A DNA stretch of 64,000 nucleotides from JANQFM01 sp035471925 (GTDB lineage Bacteria > Acidobacteriota > UBA6911 > RPQK01 > DATIPO01). The DNA lies in NCBI GenBank assembly GCA_035471925.1, contig DATIPO010000206.1:28019-92018 (forward strand). The letters run 5' to 3'. This document shows, one piece after another, positions 59,785 through 64,000 of the stretch (positions are counted from its first letter, which is position 1; the number at the start of each line of letters is the position of its first letter). The translations under genes and the position numbers were made by a program. Under the pieces are notes generated by a model. That model was not told the origin of the DNA. It saw only the letters and a program-made list of their open reading frames with translations, and searched no databases.

Positions 59785-60204
59785 CTAGGAACGCGAACCC
59801 AGAAAGGCGTCCAGCGACCAGCGATCTTCTTTGCCAGGTATGAGGAAGACCGCCACCATCAGCACCGTGCGCGGAAAGATGTGATCGATGATAGAGAAGA
59901 GCGGTTCTTTGAGCAGGTGGCCGTAGGTGACCAGCAGCAAGATCATCCCGACCGCGATGAGCGCCTCGCGGGTGCGAAAGCCGATGACCAGCATCAATCC
60001 TGCCAAGAGTTCGACCACGGGTATGGCCAAGCCCGTGATCAGCAGCAGGAAGTGCGGGATCCAGCTATCGGCATAGGGTCCGGTGAAGAGGTTCTCGGCA
60101 TGCGCCATGGGACCCATGGTGAAGCACTTAAACCACCCGGCCATCAGAAAGATGATCCCCAGCATGACCCGGCAAAAAAAGCGCGCCCAGCATTGTCCGT
60201 TCAT
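59785..60204 (-). CDS. DoxX-family membrane protein
   Basis: This 139-aa protein has four membrane helices in the DoxX arrangement (ARFFCRVMLGIIFLMAGWFKCF, LLLITGLAIPVVELLAGLMLVIGF, LIAVGMILLLVTYGHLL, RTVLMVAVFLIP). Members are thiosulfate-quinone oxidoreductase subunits or stress-related membrane proteins, and most are of unknown function. There is no partner subunit nearby. The start ATG at 60204 has only a weak ribosome site. It lies alone on the minus strand. Confidence 0.85.
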   Translation of the reverse strand: MNGQCWARFFCRVMLGIIFLMAGWFKCFTMGPMAHAENLFTGPYADSWIPHFLLLITGLAIPVVELLAGLMLVIGFRTREALIAVGMILLLVTYGHLLKEPLFSIIDHIFPRTVLMVAVFLIPGKEDRWSLDAFLGSRS

Positions 60205-60276
60205 CCGCTGAGTCTAGCAGACCTCGGTTTTACCGTCCCAGTTGGGACAGAGGCTTTCTGGGAGGGTAGACGTGCC

Positions 60277-61275
60277 TCAGTCGCCGAAGACCGCCCTGAG
60301 GACGCGGGTGCAGGCTTGCAGGACGGTTTGGCGGTGTCCGATGCGGTAGAGCTGGGTGAGGCCGGGACGGGGGTTGACGTCGACCACCGCTGATTCGTCG
60401 GGAGTAGCTTCCAGCGAGGGAGCGCGGTAGTCGATTCCCAGGTGGCGCAGGCCCAGCAGGCGGGCGATGCGGCGTCCGCTGTCGATCCACTCAGGAGATG
60501 GATCTTCGATGACGCGGGCCAGGGCGAAGCGGCGCAGGTTAAGGATATCGCCTCCCAGCCGCAGGACTCGCCCGCGCGGCAGGACGGTTTCTTCATCCCA
60601 TCCCCGCGACAGCACCTGCCGCTTCCAGTCGGGGAAGTCGGCGGCTTGCTTCCAGATCAGATCTCCCGAGTAGCGGCGGTCCTGCCGCTCGGCTAATTCA
60701 CGGATCGTGGAGCGTCCGTCGCCTTCAAGGCGCAAAGGCGAGCGGCTGTAGCCGATGAGGAATTCGTCGTCCAGGAAATCGAGGCGGATGTCGACGCCCG
60801 GCAGCCGCTCTTGCACCAGAGCCAGTGGATCTTGCTTCCAGATCTCGTCGAGGGCTTCGCGGATTTGATCGGGGTCTCGGGCCACCGAGACGAACTGCCC
60901 CCCGCACAGTTTGTTGGGCTTTACGACCACCGGATAGCCGTGCTGCCGGGCGAAGCCGAGTCCGGGGGCGGGACCCTCTTGCAGTCCGTAGCTGTGACCT
61001 TTGAAATGCCCCGGACGCAGGCAGCGTACGCCCCTCGGCGCGGCGACCCCCTGGCGTTCCAGCAGCAGTGCGGTGTAGAACTTGTCGTCAGCCAGCCGGG
61101 CCGAAAGAGAGTCGTTGAGAGGGACGTGTCCCGCCAGGATGTAGCGCCGCTGATCGCCGCGGACCAGTTGGGCCAGCACCTTCGATTCCTGATCGAGCAG
61201 ACGTACTTCGATGCCCATGGCCTGGGCCGCTTGGGCGTAGATGGTCAAGGCTCTTTCCCCGTCCGGATGGCTCAT
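60277..61275 (-). CDS. ATP-grasp enzyme (RimK/cyanophycin-synthetase-like)
   Basis: The 332-aa ATP-grasp ligase joins a carboxylate to an amine or thiol. Segments typical of the fold are ARLADDKFYTALLLERQGVAAPRG (entry to the grasp), YPVVVKPNKLCGGQFVSVA (ATP-binding Lys), VQERLPGVDIRLDFLDDEFL, ARLLGLRHLGIDYRAPS and VVDVNPRPGLTQLYR (metal-binding Asp/Asn). The N-terminal ~70 residues are a shorter pre-grasp domain. The substrate is unknown. It is divergent from the lipoprotein pyrophosphatase gene by 100 bases and may share regulation with it. Confidence 0.82.
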   Translation of the reverse strand: MSHPDGERALTIYAQAAQAMGIEVRLLDQESKVLAQLVRGDQRRYILAGHVPLNDSLSARLADDKFYTALLLERQGVAAPRGVRCLRPGHFKGHSYGLQEGPAPGLGFARQHGYPVVVKPNKLCGGQFVSVARDPDQIREALDEIWKQDPLALVQERLPGVDIRLDFLDDEFLIGYSRSPLRLEGDGRSTIRELAERQDRRYSGDLIWKQAADFPDWKRQVLSRGWDEETVLPRGRVLRLGGDILNLRRFALARVIEDPSPEWIDSGRRIARLLGLRHLGIDYRAPSLEATPDESAVVDVNPRPGLTQLYRIGHRQTVLQACTRVLRAVFGD

Positions 61276-61375
61276 GACGGCTATTGTGCCCTAGGTTCCC
61301 GGCTCCTGTCGCGGTCCTCCCCCCGTTCAACCTCTTTCACCCGGGCCGTGGATCGTTTAGACTGCTTCAGGCCGT

Positions 61376-62263
61376 ATGAGGTCACAGTTCCGAATCACAG
61401 CGACGGCTCGACAGCGATGGACGGGCCCGGGTCCCCCGGGGGGCCAACCCGTTCACAGACAGGTCCGTTCTGGCGCACACGATCAGCGGCATCCTATCCT
61501 CTGGGCGTTCAAGGGTTGCACGCTGCTGCTGATCCTGCTGACCTGGCTGCCGGCTTGCGCGCCACAGGAGCCCGTCCGTTTGCAGGGCGGGGGCGACGTG
61601 GTGGAGGGTCCGCGCGATTTCCTGCGCGGCTACCGGGCGCTGAATCCAGACGGGACGGTGAATGCCGTCATCGAGATTCCCGCCGGGACCTCGGCCAAAT
61701 GGGAAGTCGACAAGAGCGACGGGGCACTGAGATGGGAGCGGCGGGGAGATGGTTACCGCATGGTTCAGTACCTGCCTTATCCCGCCAACTACGGCATGAT
61801 TCCGCAGACGCTGCTTCCCTCCCGGCAGGGTGGTGACGGTGATCCGCTGGACGTGGTCGTGCTGTCCCCGGCGCTGAACCGGGGGACGGTGGTTCCCGTG
61901 CGCCTGATTGGGGTCCTGCGCTTGTTGGACCAGGGCGAGCGCGACGACAAGCTCTTGGCGGTGGTGCCGGGAACGCCCATGGGCGAGGTGGAGGACCTCT
62001 CAGGCTTGATGCGCGATTATCCCGGCGCGGCCCAAGTCGTGGAGACTTGGTTTTCCAACTACAAGGGACCCGGCCAAACCGTTTCCGAGGGCGTTGCCGG
62101 GGTCGAAGAGGCAACCGCCGTCCTTCAGCGGGCTATGGCCGACTACCGCAGCGCCAACCCGGCCCAGGGCCCCCCCGGGAATTCGCCTCAGCCGCAGCAG
62201 AAACCGCCCGATGACTCAGGCGGTGAGGCTTCCCAAGGACAGGACCGAGGGCCGCAGCAATGA
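61376..62263 (+). CDS. Lipoprotein inorganic pyrophosphatase (exported family I enzyme)
   Basis: The 295-aa protein has the family I pyrophosphatase core: PANYGMIPQTL, GDGDPLDVVVL and GERDDKLLAV hold the metal-binding Asp residues, so the active site looks intact. Ahead of it lies a hydrophobic stretch with a lipobox (LTWLPAC), and after it a Pro/Gln/Gly-rich tail. This predicts a lipid-anchored periplasmic or surface enzyme, which is unusual because substrate pyrophosphate is mainly cytosolic. The ATG at 61376 is the only good start, and it gives an overlong N-terminal region before the lipobox. The arginase-family gene follows by 33 bases. Confidence 0.83.
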   Translation: MRSQFRITATARQRWTGPGPPGGQPVHRQVRSGAHDQRHPILWAFKGCTLLLILLTWLPACAPQEPVRLQGGGDVVEGPRDFLRGYRALNPDGTVNAVIEIPAGTSAKWEVDKSDGALRWERRGDGYRMVQYLPYPANYGMIPQTLLPSRQGGDGDPLDVVVLSPALNRGTVVPVRLIGVLRLLDQGERDDKLLAVVPGTPMGEVEDLSGLMRDYPGAAQVVETWFSNYKGPGQTVSEGVAGVEEATAVLQRAMADYRSANPAQGPPGNSPQPQQKPPDDSGGEASQGQDRGPQQ

Positions 62264-62296
62264 GAAGGGCAGCGGCAACGATAAGAAAGGATCTTC

Positions 62297-63400
62297 ATGT
62301 CAGACTCTCAGCGAGCGCGCATTATTCGAGTCCCCGTGGGGGCGGGGGCCAACAACTATCGGGGGCTGGAATTGGGTCCTCATTCAGTGGAACGCCTGAC
62401 ACGCGACCGCATCGCTGACTTTCAACTCGATGCCACTTCCAAGTCGACCCGCATTCCTTTCCGCTACTGGTTGGACGAAAAGGCAGAGGAGATTGAGGCG
62501 GTGTCGCCCGGCGATGCCGAGGACACCGGCGAATACGAGACCATTCAACATCTGCCGGCGGTCAGCGAGATCTGCCGTCGTCTGCGCGAGAAGGTGGCCG
62601 ACGTGCTGGGAGAAAACCGGGACGATCCCATCCTGCCCTTGGTGCTGGGCGGAGATCACTCCATCGCCATCGGCACCATCGCGGGACTGCGCAAGGCCCG
62701 TCCCAACAAGAAGTTGGGGCTGCTGTGGATCGACTCCCATTCCGACTACCACACCGGCTACTTCGGCGAACGCTTTGGCAACGACGAGTACGACCGCTGG
62801 CACCGATCCGGACCGGCTGAGAAGAACAACCGCAAAGGCACCACCTTCAGCGGCCACATCCACGGCATGGCGCTGGCGGTTTCCTGCGGCTACGGCGAGC
62901 CCAAGTTGCTGGAGCTCTTCGAGCAGGGCAACTTCGTGGCTCCCGAAAACGTCGTCTGCCTCGGACTGCGCGACATCGACCGCGAGGAGAAGGAGTGGCT
63001 CTTCCGCGACAAGGTCTACTGCATCTCCTCGCGCCAGATCGGCTTTCACGGAGTGCCGGACTGCGTCCACCGGGCCGTCAAGCACCTCCTGCAAAAGGGC
63101 GTTGAGGAGCTTCATATTTCATTCGACATCGACTGCCTGGAATCGGTGGTGGTGCCCGGAACCGGAACCCGCGTCCCCGGCGGGATGAGTTTCCGCGAAG
63201 CCGACTTGGTGCTCAAGCTGCTGCGCGACTGGCTGCCCGAAGTGGGTATCCGCGTCTGTTCCTTTGATTTGGTCGAAGTCAATCCCACCATCGACAAACA
63301 CGGCCGCACCGCCCACTTGGCAGCCCGCCTGCTGACCGCCTTTCTGGGCGAAGAGATCCTCTACCACGAGTCCTTTGCCTGGCCCGGTGACGGACCCTAG
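62297..63400 (+). CDS. Arginase/agmatinase-family ureohydrolase
   Basis: The 367-aa ureohydrolase has the three manganese-site motifs in slightly altered form: VLGGDHSIAIG, DSHSDYH (usually DAHxD) and SFDIDCLES (usually SFDVDALDP), plus LVEVNPTIDKHGRTA near the end. An insertion of about 40 residues (HTGYFGERFGNDEYDRW...) follows the second motif and should sit over the active site, so substrate specificity may differ from arginase. The ATG follows AAGGA. It lies 33 bases after the lipoprotein pyrophosphatase gene. Carbamate kinase is encoded about 2.6 kb upstream. Confidence 0.88.
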   Translation: MSDSQRARIIRVPVGAGANNYRGLELGPHSVERLTRDRIADFQLDATSKSTRIPFRYWLDEKAEEIEAVSPGDAEDTGEYETIQHLPAVSEICRRLREKVADVLGENRDDPILPLVLGGDHSIAIGTIAGLRKARPNKKLGLLWIDSHSDYHTGYFGERFGNDEYDRWHRSGPAEKNNRKGTTFSGHIHGMALAVSCGYGEPKLLELFEQGNFVAPENVVCLGLRDIDREEKEWLFRDKVYCISSRQIGFHGVPDCVHRAVKHLLQKGVEELHISFDIDCLESVVVPGTGTRVPGGMSFREADLVLKLLRDWLPEVGIRVCSFDLVEVNPTIDKHGRTAHLAARLLTAFLGEEILYHESFAWPGDGP

Positions 63401-63429
63401 GATCGGGTGAACTGAATCCACGCGCACCT

Positions 63430-64000
63430 TCAACTGCCGACTTTGAAAGTGTAAATCTTGCCCGCTGAAGCAGCGCTGGCAGAATTGCTGACTCCTGGGG
63501 GGAGAAGTCCGTACTCTCCCGGGCGAAGGTCCGGCAACCTATATTTGTACAATCTCGGATCGATCCTTTCGGGATCGAACTCAACCGTGTTTTCGTCAGC
63601 TCCACCGGAAGCATGGACGATTCCGCCGGTCAGCATCCGAAACTCCCGCCGGTTTTTCTTTTCCCAGAAACGCAGCAGTTGATACTCGGAGCCCGTGACG
63701 CCCTCCCGGCAATAGATATAAAGGGTCTCCGTACCCTTGAAAAGGTAGGGACTACTCTTGGGCTTGACCACGCCGTTCACATGGCCCTTGGTAAGTCCCA
63801 TAGTGGCCATGCTCTTGAGGAATCCGCCAGTTTTCCAGGTTACGACCTCAGGTTCCATGAACTCCGGATCATCGCCTTCTTCTTTGACAAAATAGACTCC
63901 CACCTCGCTAGGCAGTGTCTCGCCCTCGCCCCCCTGCTGGGAAGTCAGGTCGCCCCGCCTGAGTACCGGCTCGTCCGGGGAGGCAGACTCCTTGGCCCTC
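63430..64000 (-). CDS. Unknown protein, 5' end beyond the window edge
   Basis: The frame is open from the right edge (64000) to the stop at 63430, giving at least 189 residues, and continues upstream out of the window. I find no motif or family I recognise. Visible segments include YFVKEEGDDPEFMEPEVV, VVKPKSSPYLFKGTETLYIY, LRFWEKKNRREFRMLTGG and RLPDLRPGEYGLLPPGVSN, which look beta-rich and carbohydrate- or surface-like. The PGEYxLLPP and GGIVHASGG phrases recall exported DUF-type proteins of Acidobacteriota, but that is only an impression. It converges with the arginase-family gene. Confidence 0.55.
   Translation of the reverse strand, partial: RAKESASPDEPVLRRGDLTSQQGGEGETLPSEVGVYFVKEEGDDPEFMEPEVVTWKTGGFLKSMATMGLTKGHVNGVVKPKSSPYLFKGTETLYIYCREGVTGSEYQLLRFWEKKNRREFRMLTGGIVHASGGADENTVEFDPERIDPRLYKYRLPDLRPGEYGLLPPGVSNSASAASAGKIYTFKVGS

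Overview
The window reads as a chromosomal segment of an Acidobacteriota-like bacterium. No rRNA or other taxonomic marker is present, so this rests on gene content: a giant MacB/FtsX-type permease translationally coupled to a PadR regulator (the acidobacterial ADOP arrangement), tandem CRTAC1/ASPIC-UnbV proteins with TPR and FG-GAP repeats, DUF1579- and DUF2911-like secreted proteins, many lipoproteins and high GC. Genes are dense, and neighbours often overlap by ATGA or TGATG. I see no prophage, insertion sequence, CRISPR array, tRNA or rRNA.

Layout. 1-6.9 kb (+): the tail of one ASPIC/UnbV protein, a 1276-aa exported TPR/FG-GAP/UnbV protein, an acyl carrier protein overlapping it, and a ketosynthase fused to a catalytically dead ketosynthase (KS-CLF-like). 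7-11.4 kb (-): a large secreted HExxHxxGxxH metalloprotease with DUF11 repeats. 11.6-16 kb (-): HMG-CoA reductase, a HlyD-type lipoprotein and an ABC-2 exporter. 16-25.8 kb (-): a CoxE-like VWA protein, a cytochrome c/copper-monooxygenase lipoprotein, DUF1579 and membrane proteins, a DUF4010/MgtC protein and the ADOP/PadR pair. 26-30.6 kb (-): an NAD-linked formate dehydrogenase operon whose catalytic subunit is read through an in-frame UGA as selenocysteine. A textbook SECIS hairpin follows the UGA, and a sigma-54-type promoter precedes the operon.

30.9-39.4 kb: an isoprenylcysteine methyltransferase-like protein, a class III aminotransferase, a stand-alone LigD polymerase domain, a TonB receptor, a HemN-like radical SAM protein and a beta-propeller protein. 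The spacer at 36.26-36.81 kb carries a REP-like palindrome and a 25-bp tandem array. 39.5-43.5 kb: an iron alcohol dehydrogenase divergent from a LuxE-like adenylating enzyme and an acylating aldehyde dehydrogenase, together a possible acid-to-aldehyde-to-alcohol module. 43.6-50.7 kb: Cu/Zn superoxide dismutase, CysM, a threonine-dehydratase-type enzyme, two paralogous Cys-rich secreted mini-proteins, a CPA1 antiporter and a YfcC transporter.

51-64 kb: a cytosolic pyrophosphatase, a secreted amidohydrolase, chorismate lyase plus a PaaK-like ligase, a DUF2911 protein, a cyclic-2,3-diphosphoglycerate-synthase-like P-loop protein divergent from ornithine carbamoyltransferase and carbamate kinase, DoxX, ATP-grasp, a lipoprotein pyrophosphatase, an arginase-family enzyme, and a protein running off the right edge.

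The strongest leads are the UnbV/ACP/KS-CLF operon, the selenocysteine formate dehydrogenase with its probable sigma-54 control, the paired Cys-rich secreted proteins with matching promoters, and the repeat-filled spacer at 36.5-36.8 kb. All functions are inferred by reading motifs; no database search was run.
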